Shown here: positions 27,081-39,913 of the stretch, in pieces
Layout of the letters: each line of letters starts with the position of its first letter
How positions within the stretch are numbered: position 1 is the stretch's first letter
From: Paragonimus westermani
Lineage: Eukaryota > Platyhelminthes > Trematoda > Plagiorchiida > Troglotrematidae
Direction: 5' to 3'
DNA: 64,000 nucleotides
Assembly: GCA_008508345.1 (NCBI GenBank)
Contig: QNGE01000281.1
Location: 237,167 to 301,166, forward strand
The notes under the pieces: model-generated
The model's input: only the letters and a program-made list of their open reading frames with translations
Told to the model about the DNA's origin: nothing
Database searches by the model: none
Made by a program: the position numbers and the translations under genes

Positions 27081-28370
27081 AAGGTGAGTACGCAAGAGCA
27101 ATTCGAAAATATGTTCGATCAACTGAATGAATTGTCGCCCACCTCCTCTGAGGAGACGGACTGGTTTCGTGAAAAATTGGTGGAAATGTTAACCAAATTT
27201 TATCAGCACCTCTTCGTCAGCAATGTTGTTTCAAACAGGAATATTATCAAGCCATGAAGGAATTGAGAGAAATGCGGTTCTTGGTGTTTCTAACGCCAGA
27301 TAAAGGTTCTGGTGTTATCATCATGAGCAAGGATGAGTATAACACGAAAATAAGTACCATTTTGAAAGATCAACGATGTTTTGTGGAAAACAGAACGACG
27401 GAAAATAACATATTGATCAAAGGCAAATAGCGAGGCAACTCCAGGTATTGTTGTTGCAGGACCAGTTATCTGAAAATCACCTTAGGCACATGAAACCAGC
27501 CGGGACGGAAACACCACTAATGAGAGGTGCACCGAAAATTCACAAGGATGGAGCACCCCTGTGACCAATTCTATGTATGGACAATTCGGCATATCATAAA
27601 GTTCCTCGATGACTAGACCCCGTTTGCAAAAATTTTATCCCCTCACTGCTTAAAGAATTCTTTTGAGTTAGCAGAGACATCAGAATGAGTTATCAAACTA
27701 TCGATTTGATTGACCTTCATTCCATTCTTACAGACCTCACCCTTCATGAGATAGTTGAATTTTTGTGTGATTTTATTCCCAGCCAAAACTGCTTTATAGG
27801 TATTCTACTTAAATAGCTTAAGGATTTTATCTCACTCTGTGCAATAAACTTCAGCTTCACTTCGAAAGATTTTCCTATAGACAAGTAGACAAAAGGACTA
27901 TTGGTAGTCTGTTAGGCCAAGAATTAGCCGAAATCTTTGTAGGAATGATAGAACGGCAAGTCCCAGATAATATTGCCGAAGTATTATAGTACAAACTGTT
28001 TGTTGATGATATTTCGATTTTTGCGGATGTTGATCATTTTGTTTTTTCAGCTTTCTTAACTCTATTCAACACAACCTATCGTTGTCTCACGAAGGGAATC
28101 AAAAGGTAGTTCAGCTTCCTTGAGTGCATCCATCACCCAGCCTAAGGATGGGACATTACAGCGATCGGTCCATCGCAAAGCAACATGAAGCGAGCAATGT
28201 CTTCAGTTCTTCAGGTTTGTCCTGATAGCATACAAGCGGGGTTTGGTCAAAACCTTATTTCACAAGATCAGGCGTAGTTTTGTCTCTGATAAGCTGCAGA
28301 CGAAGGAAGAGGTACTAAGGAAAGCGCTAGTGGCAAATAGACATCCGGAAAAGTCCATAGACACAAGATG
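27081..28370 (+). pseudogene. Penelope-type reverse transcriptase, many frameshifts
   Basis: In order: FYQHLF (about 27,200), then TPDKGSGVIIMSKDEYN (27,293-27,343), the fingers signature of this RT group. RGAPKIHKDGAPL (about 27,523-27,561) is the Penelope equivalent of the PK.HK.P.R motif. RTFYRQV-like text and GSLLGQELAEIFVGMIER follow near 27,900-27,955. The catalytic block LFVDDISIFADVDHF (about 27,996-28,041) supplies the two adjacent Asp residues. The late words FLECIHHP (about 28,115) and YKRGLVKTLFHKIRRSF (about 28,230-28,280) close the domain. At least six stops or shifts separate these blocks. The family synthesises DNA on a nicked target from its own RNA; this copy cannot. Confidence 0.8.
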
Positions 28371-28399
28371 AGCAAATGCAATCAGCCGGTCCAAACAGT

Positions 28400-28790
28400 T
28401 CAAAAGAAAGAAATATTCTCATTTTTGCAATTCAAAGGAAACCAGTTGGCAAACGACACCAGGTACAAATTGAAATCTGCCCTATCCCGTACGTACGCGA
28501 CTGCCCAATTACGCTTGGTTCAAACCACCAAAGAACTTGTTCTACACAATCGCGAACGCAATTTTTCTGACTATTCTCTCACTTACAGTTACGGCAACAT
28601 TTACGTAGGTTGAACAGACCGACAGCTATCCCAGCGATTGGCAGAACACGTCCCGAACTGATTAAGAGAACGCATAGTATAACAGTCTCAAACCAATGAC
28701 TTTTAAGTTCAAACAGAGGTAGGAAATTCATGTCAGGAAAGTAGGCAAATAGATCGACTGAGTTCCAACTAGCGCACACGGCTGATGATC
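28400..28790 (+). pseudogene. GIY-YIG endonuclease domain of the Penelope-like element
   Basis: After a linker ending ERNFSDYSLTY, the frame reads YGNIYVG, a stop, then TDRQLSQRLAEHVP (about 28,584-28,655). This fits the GIY-YIG core: paired Tyr/Gly-containing strands, then a helix with the conserved Arg and His. A TGA replaces the residue after YVG, and a second stop follows VPN. The domain normally nicks target DNA for insertion. Its position directly after the RT supports the Penelope assignment over other GIY-YIG proteins. Confidence 0.75.
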
Positions 28791-30229
28791 AATGTTCTGT
28801 TGATTTAATAACGTGATAACTCAAAGTTTTTATTTTAATTCTGTGTATCTAACCAAAACGGACTGACTATTCGTGAAACCTAATAAGTACGATTGGCTTC
28901 CCGATTCATAATGTACCAAATTTTTATTATGGTTTCCAACCAATGAACCGGTAGCGAGCAGACCTATATTCCATCGTTATAACATTTCGTGTTGCATCCG
29001 TGCAACTTTCTTCTGGCGCACTTAACTAATACTCATGTGATCACATCCTCAAAGTACCTACTGGGAGTACTTATATTTTATAAATATTCCCTATAACTGT
29101 AGAATCAGAAATTCGGAGCGCTGTTGGTGTTACACAAGAATGCATTTTAAGCTCTTTGCAATGATATTACCAAAACTTGCTGATCGGATATTAGGAGGTT
29201 TTAGAGTAACCACTGTACACAGTTAGCCATTTCAGCACGCGGACATTCGTGATCTTCTTTGAACCTACATACTCCAGAAATTTCCCTCTTCAAAGGTGCG
29301 TTCTATTGATGTGCCAATCAAAAAACATTCTAGCGGTCGATTATCGTACGGCTATTCATCTGAAGTTGTTAATCCAAGGTCGGAAGCAATCTCGAGGATT
29401 CGTCAGCAATCTGGACAGCGACTAGTCAAGCTCTAATCAGACCCTCTGATTGGTCAGTATTTTGGTCGGTGGACTCATTGATAAACTCTGTGTAATACAC
29501 CCTCAGTTTTGGTTATTAGCTTGCTACTTGATCAGTGGGCATTATATGGTGACGACAGGAGCGTAGACGAAATTTATGGCCTCCGATATCGAGGTCAGCG
29601 AGGTCACGACTCTGCAAACCATTAGGATTCGACTCTTTTCAAACCCATAAGTTGATCTGACTGAGTTTACACTCTCTGTTTGCGAATCTAATCCATACCT
29701 CGTTTCAAGTATTCATGTCGTTCCAAAGTTGGTGTTTTTCGTTTGATTTTGAATGATTTGTGTGCAGCACATTTCAGTTCACCGGTTCCGCATCGAGGTT
29801 CATGCAAAGCGTTCGTCGTCTGCGTTCGAGTTCTATAATGTAGTTATTAATTCCTCACTTGGTGGCGGCTATCTCATAAACCTTCATGACTAGATTACAT
29901 TCAGCCGACAGAATACATTATTCATCACTGAAAAACTGATATCCCTCTGTGGGTAGTAGTGACCAAGGAGTTAACAATTTTGCTCTAGTGGATGAGGTAG
30001 TGATATGTCATCATAATTGAAACTTTTTAAAATTTGTGCGAAGCGGACTGGATAAACCTGATGAGCAAAATTACGGGTGTAACAAAAATTTGGATAGTAG
30101 AGCGTAAGATGTTCTCTTTCAGAACAGATCGTTCGCTGCTCCCCAGTTATTCTCCGGGAAATGGTACAAACTGTGCATAGTGGGCGAGCATAGCAACAAT
30201 ATTCAAAGACAATACGTTTGTTAGCGGCA
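28791..30229. other. Spacer between Penelope-like and CR1 remnants
   Basis: No protein family is recognised. Text just after 28,790 may be the degraded tail of the Penelope-like element, but I could not match it to a motif. Confidence 0.4.
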
Positions 30230-32450
30230 AATCACTGAGGTTCTAGAGGCAGTTGCATGGTGATATCATTGCTATCAATGTTGGCACTTATGTATAAATT
30301 TGAAGGAATATAAGTTAACAAGTTTGTTGTGGACGCCGTTACTAAAGTCATCGATGAGTACATTCCGACCGGACAACCTAGACAATCCGACCTAAAAATC
30401 CACTGCGGCGCTGTACAAACTTGTTTTAACAGTAAATAGACCACGTTGAAACAGATATCAACTGGGGACAATTGAAAAAGCAAACAATCGTAATGTGTAA
30501 GCTGTAAGCAGGAAACAGGAGTTGCGCGAACGAGCAAACACAAGTACCAGGTAGATGCGTTCAAGCTTCGCGTCAATTCAAACATGTTCAACGACACTAT
30601 GGCGCCCATCTTCAGAGGCCGTCCAGCAGTCTTTCGCGTGTGCCAAAAAGACAGGTTGGCTGTTTGAATAAAAGAATCCGCCAGTGTTTTTGGCTCAGTA
30701 TATTGGTTACTAGCCCCATACTCTCAGTAAATACATCTAGTCCCAGCATCACATCACCACTTACATACCATACATAATTATCCAAATACTGCGAATGTTT
30801 TGCAAAACTGAATCCTCAGGTCCTGATTCCAATAACTCCCAAACAACAAGAGCGTGCAACAAAGTGTTTTGAAATCTATGAGCTTTTTAATCAATCTCTC
30901 TGGAAGAATAAGCTTCGAAATGTCAGGAAAGTGTACAGCATGTCACTTATCTACTGAAGCGGTGATCCCAGTAAGCCCGCTAATTACAGACCGATTGCTT
31001 TGTTATCGGTTGCTTGCAAAGTCAGGGAGATTTTGATTGAAGACCAGTTTTGTAAGCGTTTCATACGGTTCGCGCTGTTGTCCGAGAGTCAAGATGGATA
31101 TAGAAAAAGATATTCGGGTGTTGCCAATTTAATTGTTGCTCATGAAGATTAGACAGTTGATAGAAGCAAACCAGTTGATGACTTTCTCTCACCTTCTTCA
31201 AGGCCTTTGATCGAGTAGACTATTTAGCGCTTTGTCTGGAGCTCCGTCATTATGGCGTTGAAAGCATTTGCGGCTCACGGAATGTTCCATAGATATCAAA
31301 GTGAACCAGGCACTTTCAAGCTGGTGTTGTGCAGCTCAACAGTGGGTCACAAAGTTTCACACCAGGAACTCTTTTACTTCCCATAGTTTATCAATTCCAT
31401 ATTGTTGTCATATGCTGATGACATTAAAGTCGGCGTATGGTAAGCGATATGACTGCAGGCGAGAAGCTACACACGGAGTCAAACTTACTATGCCGCTGAG
31501 TCATACGCATCCAGCTCTCAGTGACCACAGCGAAATATACCGTGATGTACCTCCGTCATTCGAGCTGCATGGAATACTTTGAGAAAGACGAAATTCTGGG
31601 TACTGCCACATACACGCACACACGAGCGCGACTTGAGTACAATAGTCTTAAGTGACCTTGACCTGTCTCCCAACAATGAGTCAATGTCCAAGGTCACCTC
31701 GGTAGTTGGGTTACCCACCAGATTGATAGGACAGTTTCATTCAGGCTGTTCCACTTCTATGTCCAATCTGTCCCTGGTTCCTGAAGGACATTGATATTAT
31801 TGTGGAGTTCCAAATTAGAACCATAAAACAGGCTATGACACCAGGTTCTCTATCCTCTCCAGATAGGTTGGGTAAATTGGACTAGTGTTTAAGGCACTGC
31901 CAGCATACCAGAGGAGATTTAAATTCAGCATATAGAATCCCACTCCAAAAATCCTTAAGATGAACACTTATGTCTAGGTAAAATAACCATCTCGAGAGTA
32001 CTTTGTCAAAACTACATCAAACGAGCCGTTTGACTGGCACAGAATACTGCTTTAGCTTCCATTTGTGCATAATTTTGAATACTCAACCAAAATCTACCGT
32101 AACTGTCATTGATGGCGGAATTCGAGAGCAGACTATGAGCACATCTTCGGGACATCAAACCGAGTATTCCGAAAATCTCATCACCAGAACCATTACCATG
32201 GAGAGGAAATCCTCTCACCCCCCAATGTTGATATCATCCAGCTGTTGTTAGCCTTATTTGGTAGTCCGATTATTCTGTTCAGTAAACAGTGATGGAGCTT
32301 CCCTTCCACTGTTTGTCCTCTGACTTTCTCTTCCACAACCTTTCTTTCGCCGAACATCCGAAAGTGGAACAATCTTCCGCATTGTCTTCTTCTTCTAAAC
32401 CGTTCCAAATGGATTCAGATCTATACAAGGGTTCCCAACTTCCCCAATCC
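30230..32450 (+). mobile_element. Decayed CR1-type LINE, 5' truncated
   Basis: About 2.2 kb in which CR1-family words occur in the right order but in shifting frames: a pre-RT segment, the whole RT domain and the post-RT C-terminal region. No endonuclease domain is seen upstream, so the copy is 5' truncated or the endonuclease is decayed beyond reading. No single frame stays open for more than about 125 codons, so an ORF caller would miss it. The assignment rests on the C-terminal text (RKWNNLP, RRTRGDL-like), characteristic of CR1/Jockey-group elements. The 3' end near 32,450 is approximate. Confidence 0.78.
30290..32440 (+). pseudogene. CR1 reverse transcriptase and C-terminal region, broken
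   Basis: The order is: DAVTKVIDEYIPTG (30,330-30,371); LFNQSLW (about 30,882-30,902); GDPSKPANYRPIALLSVACK (about 30,961-31,020), the fingers motif; LLSESQDGYRK then SGVANLIVAHED (31,072-31,150); FFKAFDRVDYLALCLELRHY (about 31,194-31,253), with the first catalytic Asp; and LLSYADDIKVGVW (31,402-31,440), with the catalytic DD pair. Beyond the palm come ERDLSTIVLSDLDLSP (about 31,628-31,675), VTSVVGLPTRLIGQFH, LKDIDIIVEFQIRTIK (about 31,778-31,825), HTRGDLNSAYRIP (about 31,908-31,945) and SPNIRKWNNLPHCLLLLN (32,346-32,400). Frame changes occur near 31,165, 31,260 and 31,445, among others. The 125-codon minus-strand frame at 30,232-30,609 is an antisense shadow. Confidence 0.78.
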
Positions 32451-35406
32451 GTAAATTTCTTATCCACCTTGCCTTAATCAGTGTTACTTGAATAATTTGT
32501 TTACTGCGTTTAATTTTCACGGAAGTTTCGACTGTTTTAATCATCATACTTTCTGCATTCACACGACCTTATTTCCCCCGCATCACTTCAAGCATGATGC
32601 AGCGTTTTCACACTCATGGCTGGATATGTTTCAGTTTTACCGTTCTACTTTCGGTTTAGTCACCTAACAGACTGTCTTTGACAGAACCGGCTTAAGTTCG
32701 TGTTTTTAATCTTAACATCTAGTCATGTTAAATTGCTAAACGGAATACTTCTTACGCATTACTGGTGTCCTTTTATCAAGTTATTCAGTAGAAACCAGTG
32801 TTTCCTACCTCGTCTTTAATTTAAATTAAAGTTGATGAATTGCACACTGGAGTCAAGTGATATATTTCTCAACGGATTGCCGTAGCCTGTTGTGAATATT
32901 TCGATGGCGTAATTAGATTGGAAGCAACTTCAAGGGCACTTAGAAATGTATTGAAATTTATTGGAACTGTGAACAGCACTCCAGGTTGTGAACGCCTAGA
33001 TGGGAATTGTAGGAAACTGACTTTACACACACAACCACTGTTCTACTTTGAAGAACTGAGAGTCAGAAAAGTTCACTCACATTGCGCGCACTTTGTACAG
33101 TGTTAGCATCTAGGTTCACCTGGCCAAAGGTCCACACACTTCTGACCGTCTAATAACCAAAGGTTTTTATTCAAAGATAACAAACGAACTCAAACCATAA
33201 TTGAGCTGACTTGAAATTACGTTGTTAAAAGCAGTTTCGTCATTCATTATCATATCAAAAAGGAGGAAAGTTGATTGCATCCGTAAATACTTATTTTGTT
33301 TTCCATTGAGTAAGTTGAAAATGCATTTTTTTAAATTGAAGGCATCCTACCAGTATGCTTTAATCAGTGGACTCACCATACTGTAAGTTCGGACGTTTAA
33401 ACAACCTACGGAGATCAGCCCCGACAAATTTCACCTCGACAAGGTTGATGTGAACGAGGGTGAGTAAGATAATCAGGCATCTTCACGAGTTGCCAGATGA
33501 GTCATAGGTGGCATCACAGAGCCTAGTTATCTGTAGTCTTTATTTGCAACTGTTACTATTGAAAGATGTCCTCAGACCACTTGTGTGAACTGGCATTCGT
33601 GTATTCTTGATCGTCGCATTTGGCATATGGAGTTTCAATGTCGAAATGTTTTGTCTCCATGGATTTATTACAGTAGAAGACTAACGGGTCAACCTTGCCC
33701 AACCAACCTTACCGTCTGGTTCTCCATGTGTCTCTGGGCATTGGGAAATTCTTGTGAATGTACTAATAAGTGTATGGTGAAGTTGGAAAGGCTGTGTATG
33801 AATGAGTTGCTCTTTGGTAGTCTAACCCGAAAATTCACTAACCAGGGCGATAAACATAATATCATACGCATAATTGAAGTGATTGTCCTGAACAGCTTTC
33901 ATTACGATAAAGGAAAAATGAATAATGCAAGTAGGTCCAATTGCAGGCCTGCGTAACCGTTTCAAACTGATAGCACATCAAAATGAGTCCTTCGAACAAG
34001 TGGAATTGGCTGGACTACCAGTCTAAAGGTTGCTTATTGGTTGGGTATTTGACACCCTTGCACGCATGGTGCTCACGAGAACTATGGAGCGTGGACAATC
34101 GTTTGCCACTATAGTGTTAGTAAATGGAACCAACCGCTTGTGTGTTTAACAACTGTCTACATACATTGCTACCCGGGAGAAGTATTGGAACCGGGATTGC
34201 GGAATGCGTTAATCTTTGACAAGCATTCCATTGTCAATATTTCAACAAGTGTACAAAACGGTGCGAAAATATTTACCGTGTCCATCGAACACAGTCAGCA
34301 TGTGATTGAAGATTGATCATTCAATGATAACTGCCGTCTGGGTATGGTTGAATGTACTGAAGTGTCAGATTTGGAAGTTAGTACACATTATGCTCAGGTT
34401 AGACACGCGTGATAGCTCTCGTTGTGAAGAAGCGTGAGAATGTTCGAAATCTTTCTCTTGTCACCAGTGTCTTCACAGTGTTGCATGTTCATAGAAAGAA
34501 CCGCTTGGTTTTGTAACTTGTTTTCAATGCAGATATATTCTAACGTTTATCTCTCCACGCACACGTCGACGAGTCAAATAATTTTTTAAAATTTCAGCAA
34601 GTGGACTGCAGTATAATAGGTATTATGGGTGACTTGCTTCAAGCGGAAAGTTACGGTAATTGGATGTGAGTTCGAAGGACGATGGAAGGCTCTGTTTCGC
34701 AAACAATTTGAAAGAAACACATTTAAACGAACCGACAGGTTAGGTAAGTAACACGAGTTATGCATCTCAAAAATCGCTATCCAACTATTAATGCATACTC
34801 TCAGGAAATGAAGGAAAACTAGCTTAGTTCATACAGCGTTACAGATTGGTGCAAGACAGTATATGTTAACAGTTCTGGTCGAAGGGGTACTACCTTAGTT
34901 TTGCACCTATATTTCAGTAATATGAAATTGATTTCACTTGTAAAATGAAGTAAAGTGGCGTTACATACAAATTGTAAGGCTACGAGCGAACAGAAGATTA
35001 TTTTTTATTCAGAAGTAAAAGTTAAAATATATTAGCATGTCAAGAAAACCCGAGTTCAGGGGCTGGCTGAATTCATGTGGCGACATAGAAGACCTAAATT
35101 TGTTAGAGAGTAGACCTGATCAAACAACGGATGACCTAAGCACACTCGCGTTAATGAAGTAAACGGTGGACTCATCCGGAGCGAACAATCAGATAAAAAG
35201 TTCCAACTTTGGTGGAAAGCTTATTTGTGTGAAGAAGGCTTGTATTTTGGTGGAGCAATGTGTCGAGTGAAATGGAGAGAAGTTTCAATGTTGCCGTGTA
35301 CCAGTCGTTTATCCTCAGGGTAATGATTCAACCAGCCTCCTCCAAAAGAACTAGACTCGACCCATAAATTTCTCACAGCTCAGTTTTGTGTACATTTGCC
35401 ATGAGC
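32451..35406. other. Non-coding stretch, nothing recognised
   Basis: AT-rich sequence with short frames only. The longest (33,585-33,956, +) reads as no known family and lacks splice or initiation context that would single it out. Confidence 0.45.
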
Positions 35407-35453
35407 GGGATTTGAATTCAGACCATGTAGTTACATGTGGACCACTAATACCA
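35407..35453 (-). repeat. tRNA-like sequence, candidate SINE head (minus strand)
   Basis: On the minus strand TGGTATTAGTGG (complement of 35,442-35,453) fits an A box, and ATTCAAATCCC (complement of 35,407-35,417) a B box about 36 bases further on. The bases after the B box (CGCTCATGGCAAATGTACAC) resemble those after the B box in the fold-back at 53.9 kb (CGGTCGTGGCAAGGATATGC), so the two sites may be copies of one tRNA-derived SINE family. No cloverleaf can be completed. Confidence 0.42.
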
Positions 35454-38400
35454 GGTGAGTTCACATTAGGTCTAACCAAATTATCTTAAGCAAAATTTGT
35501 TCACGTCTTTTTAATGGTATTCAGATTTTTCGATTATCTCTAGATGTTATAACTGCTTGTTAACTCAGAACGATAAATTGCAACCTGTGTTTCTAAGGTA
35601 AGTATAAAATTCTGATTTCACTTAAACCGCTAAACAATATTTTGAGCATCGCTGCGTAGCCGACGTTTTGGACCATTCAAGCTGAAGGTTAGTTACAACT
35701 GCATTTAACTGGTATTAATTATGTCTTATGGCGAGATCACAAGGAAACCTAATTATTGCACGTAAATGAACGCGGCCAGGCGTAATAATTTGATCGCGCT
35801 TGATGTGCGATATGTCACACTTTAGTTCTAGCAGTTGACTTAAGAGAACGTGAGCCGGAGTTCAGCTTTCAACCATGGCAAAGGTATGTATTATCGTTGG
35901 GCTCTAACAAGGGCTACAATCAAATAGTTGTTTTCATGTTGAGCCTGCTGAAAAGCTTGCGGTACTATGAAAGGTAAGTTCAATTTCGAGTGCTGTTTAT
36001 TTACAATAGATCATACATACACCCACTCACAACTAATCCTTAGAGATTTCGCCACAGATCAAGCACCCTACACAAAGGCCCGTAGTTGTCACATACTCAC
36101 ACATATTTCAGTCAGCTGCGGAGATGCGCGCAAAAATGAAGCTCTAGTATAGTACCCTTTGTCAATGGAAGCTGAGTAACTCGTCTGTGGAAATGTGGCG
36201 GATGTATCCAAATGTGAGTGATATTCAATTCTTGTAGAACAAGATCCCATATTAGTATTCACAGTAGGTGTGCATTCTTGTTGTACCATGGAGGTGGCGC
36301 GTTGTTTGATGTTTAGTACCAGACATTCCTCTTACACCGATCACCAAAACTAACCAAGAAAATGGAGAGAAACATTTGATGTTTTAAATCAAGAAGTTCA
36401 CATAGATGCTGGATTGACGATATGCCGCTCGAAGTGATCTACACTGAGAGCTAAATGGTAGAAACACTGTACTCTACAGAATATCACGTTTTTGTAAGAG
36501 TGAACGATACTTGGCTAGTCAACTAGGTAATCGAGCATCAGTGTGTTGGAGTTGTTGTATAGACCAATACGTAGAAGGACATGGGCGAATTCATCATTGA
36601 GGTGTGAATATTCCTGTCTGATGATACCGTCAAATGCACCACCCCATCTACACAACCCACTCTGCAATTTTCATCAGAAATCGTGGAACGGATTGAACGA
36701 CGTGGGCGGGAGCATTGATAACTGAGCATGTTCAATGGTAAACAAATTACTATTCAATAAGTTTATGCGCTTATTCATGTACCCTATCACCTTCAACCAT
36801 TCACACTTCTGCCCAATTTAGATGACGAAGTCTTCAGGAAAGAAGGTGTAAGACCTCAACATTTTATTAGTGGGTAATGGTAGTATAGTCAGTAATCTCT
36901 AAAGTATCAATCCACTGAAACTTTTTGCGTCACTGACGATTGCATATTCAGTGGAAAATACTTAGCTGGCTAAATGTAAAAACCCTTTCTACTGTGTACC
37001 TTAACTTCAACGTTCTGCAAGCCACAGTCCTACCTCTCTTTTCCTGTTCACATCCAGGATTTGCCATTTTCCTGTAACAAGGTTTTTCCAGGTATATCGT
37101 GTGTATTCTGGTTAGAGGTCAACATCCCACTGAACCGTGGGAATGACCTTTCCACACTGATCAGCTGATACGTTCCTCAGTTCTTTACAAAGAATCACTC
37201 TGAATGTCAGAAGCATAGGTTTTTGATCATTAGGAGCTGGACTTCTGTTATCGTTGGTCCGCCGTTTATGAACAATGATACTATTCTGTCAGATATTTTT
37301 CATGATCAATATAGTACATTCATGTCTTTCATTGTCCCAAAGGTGGATATTCTGGTATCACAACATTATCTGGACACTGAATGTATCAGCCACTGTTAGC
37401 AAGTGAAGGAGGTTATTTTTGTGTTTTGTAATCAACCTCGCTATGCGCGATTTACCATCTAGTGTAAAGGCTGACTACTTTATGTGTTTCAACCCTGTTC
37501 ACACAACGACTTTATTCACGTGTTTTGAAACGGGCAGTTTGCCGTAAATAATTTTAATCAGACAACATTCCAAGTATAGCCATTTCATGTAGAATTTCAA
37601 CTAGTTTTGCCACTTAGACTTACCTTATAAACGAAGACGAGACTTTCGGAGGGATGACTTTTCCATCTCGTCTATTCTGAACTTTTTCAATTTGTTCTCC
37701 TTCTCCTCTTGACAAACTAGAAATGTGGATTTCTGTTAACAACAACAACACTGTACATCCGCTTTATCACCCTACATATGATCATCGGTATACTCTGAAG
37801 GAATTCCCTGACAAGCATCCTCGTTAGACCGGCTACCATTGTTTTGTTCGAACACGTTCACCACTTTACGTATAGACCAACATTTTGTGATCGTATGGTA
37901 CGCACTAGACCCTCCTTGGCCTAATCATAAGGATATATAGCGGGCTGCTAACAATATTCGACTTCCAAAGTGACCAAAATGTTATCCTCAGTAGGGTAAC
38001 TTCAAAGGTTTGTGACGGCCTTAACTTATTAAAGGTCCCCAACAATATGAGCGTTACATAGTGAGTAACATACGCCTAGTCTGTTGTAGTCGTAAGAACG
38101 TCACTGTACTTAGGACTAATAGTGAAGTAACACTGTGACAGGTTTGGGTGACTTGAGTTATCATCACGTTGTTATATCTGCCCAGTAGCCGTTGCCTGCA
38201 GTTTAGTCAGGAATTACGCAGTCAAGGTGTAACGACACACTTTGAAGTATTAATCTCAATGTATGGGGTGTATTCACCTGACAGCGTTGATCACATATGC
38301 ACATATTTAAGCTCTTTGGATTAAGCGACAGAAACATAACTTGCTAATAGTTTTTAGATCAACAAGCAATTGCTATTGTGTGAAAACATGAGTGCATGCG

Positions 38401-39913
38401 TGTAACGACGGTGTCAGACTTCTCATGTTTGAATACGAAATGAGTAACAATTATTTCGACCGTGAAACTTACAATGAAGTTTGATGTACCATTTGCCTTT
38501 GACTTTGACTTTCGTGCACGCAAGTTCAACGTCTACTTTGCTTGTTTTCTGTTGTGGTAATTTTCTTGACATCTGTAGCTCTCATCAACCCGTTGGGACA
38601 AATCGTGCTTAAACGGTATGGTGAATTCATGTTAAGCTGTGGGTACTTGCGTCCGTTACAGCAAACGTTTTGGTGCTGATTTGTTCTACACTATCTACCA
38701 ACTTTCGTACTGATTAGTATCAACCAATCAGCCAATCAATTCATGTGGAAAACTACCACTTTAGCCTAGATGAATTATCGCCATGTTTCTGTAGAAACAA
38801 AACCAACTTCTGTTTCGTTTTGAATTGGCCGTTAGAGGGGTTAAGAAATTTTCAGCGTCCCGTTTATGGTTATGATGAACCATCGATTAGGAAAAGAGCT
38901 CGGACGTTTCAACGGTCATTTAACAGATGCTCGTTTGGTTAGCATCCTGTAATATTAGACCTATCAACATTATCATTATACAAGCCAACACTAAGCCCAT
39001 CGCAGCCTTGGTGCAAACTGCTGGAAAAACTGTTCTATCATGCACACTACCCAGGTAAGCCGAGCACTTTCCATATCAGGTTTCCAGTTAGTGTGTAATT
39101 CATATTTTAGCCCGTCATACAGGGTTGTAATTGGGAGTTTGGACTTGATTATTCGATCATCCCTATTGTGAGGTGTTAGGTAGGAAATAACAGGGGTCGG
39201 AGTGTAAACACAGATCCAGACAAGTAGATACACTACTGACTTGTTTTAATAAGATTCAAACTCGAATACAATGCTTTCTTTTGAAGTTGGCCAGAGGAAC
39301 GGCTTCTCTGAATGTTAAAGCTGCGATCAAGTATGGATGGCGCACAGTGTGAAATAACCTAAATCCCCGAACTCTCTCCAACAATGTGTGATGGTTGTTC
39401 ACCAACGGGAATGTGTGGGTTGGTAAACCACTCTCTGGTTAGTGCTATATTTAGCCGGGTTTGGTTTAACACAGTCATCATCTTTTGAATAGTCTGGGCT
39501 AAATTTAACCCTGAAACGTCTGTTGTGTACGTTTATAAAGGCTTGATTCTTAGAGGAAAAAATGTAAGCGTTTCTCGTTGAATGGAACAGAGGACAATCA
39601 AGTATCTGTCTTAAACCCGATATATGTCATTGTGGGCACTCATACACATGATAAAAAATTAGTTAAGCTGAAGAACAAGAACTTGATATGGTCGACAACG
39701 GGTTATGTAAAGGTTAGAACAATTATAGTCAACTATCTTATACACTGGTCAGATCACTATACAGAACTGTGTTCATTATACGACTGAACAGATAAAAATG
39801 TGATTACGTTCTAGGGGTGATGCGGAGCAACCTGGATTTGTCACTGTAGATCAGAACAGAATCAAAAGTTGTGGTAACAACCTATTTCATGTGTTCATTC
39901 AAACACATTCTAG
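35454..39913. other. Long stretch without a recognisable gene
   Basis: AT-rich, with short frames only. A short (AAC)n run lies at about 37,738-37,751. The frame at 38,745-38,942 (+) is polar and could be an exon of the weak gene candidate that follows, but it has no clear splice sites. Confidence 0.42.

Larger units (their letters stand above)
27070..28790 (+). mobile_element. Decayed Penelope-like retroelement with GIY-YIG nuclease
   Basis: The motifs follow the order of a Penelope-like element: an N-terminal region, a telomerase-related reverse transcriptase and a C-terminal GIY-YIG endonuclease. They are spread over three frames with many stops, so this is an old, inactive copy. The left edge is approximate; the first protein-like words are at about 27,081. 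The right edge is placed after the last GIY-YIG text. I see neither the long terminal repeats (pLTRs) often found in this group nor a hammerhead ribozyme. Such elements are common in trematode genomes (general knowledge). Confidence 0.82.

Noticed and set aside
30232..30609. 125-codon minus-strand frame
   Set aside because: Antisense of the pre-RT part of the CR1 element, whose plus-strand text (DAVTKVIDEYIP) is family-like.
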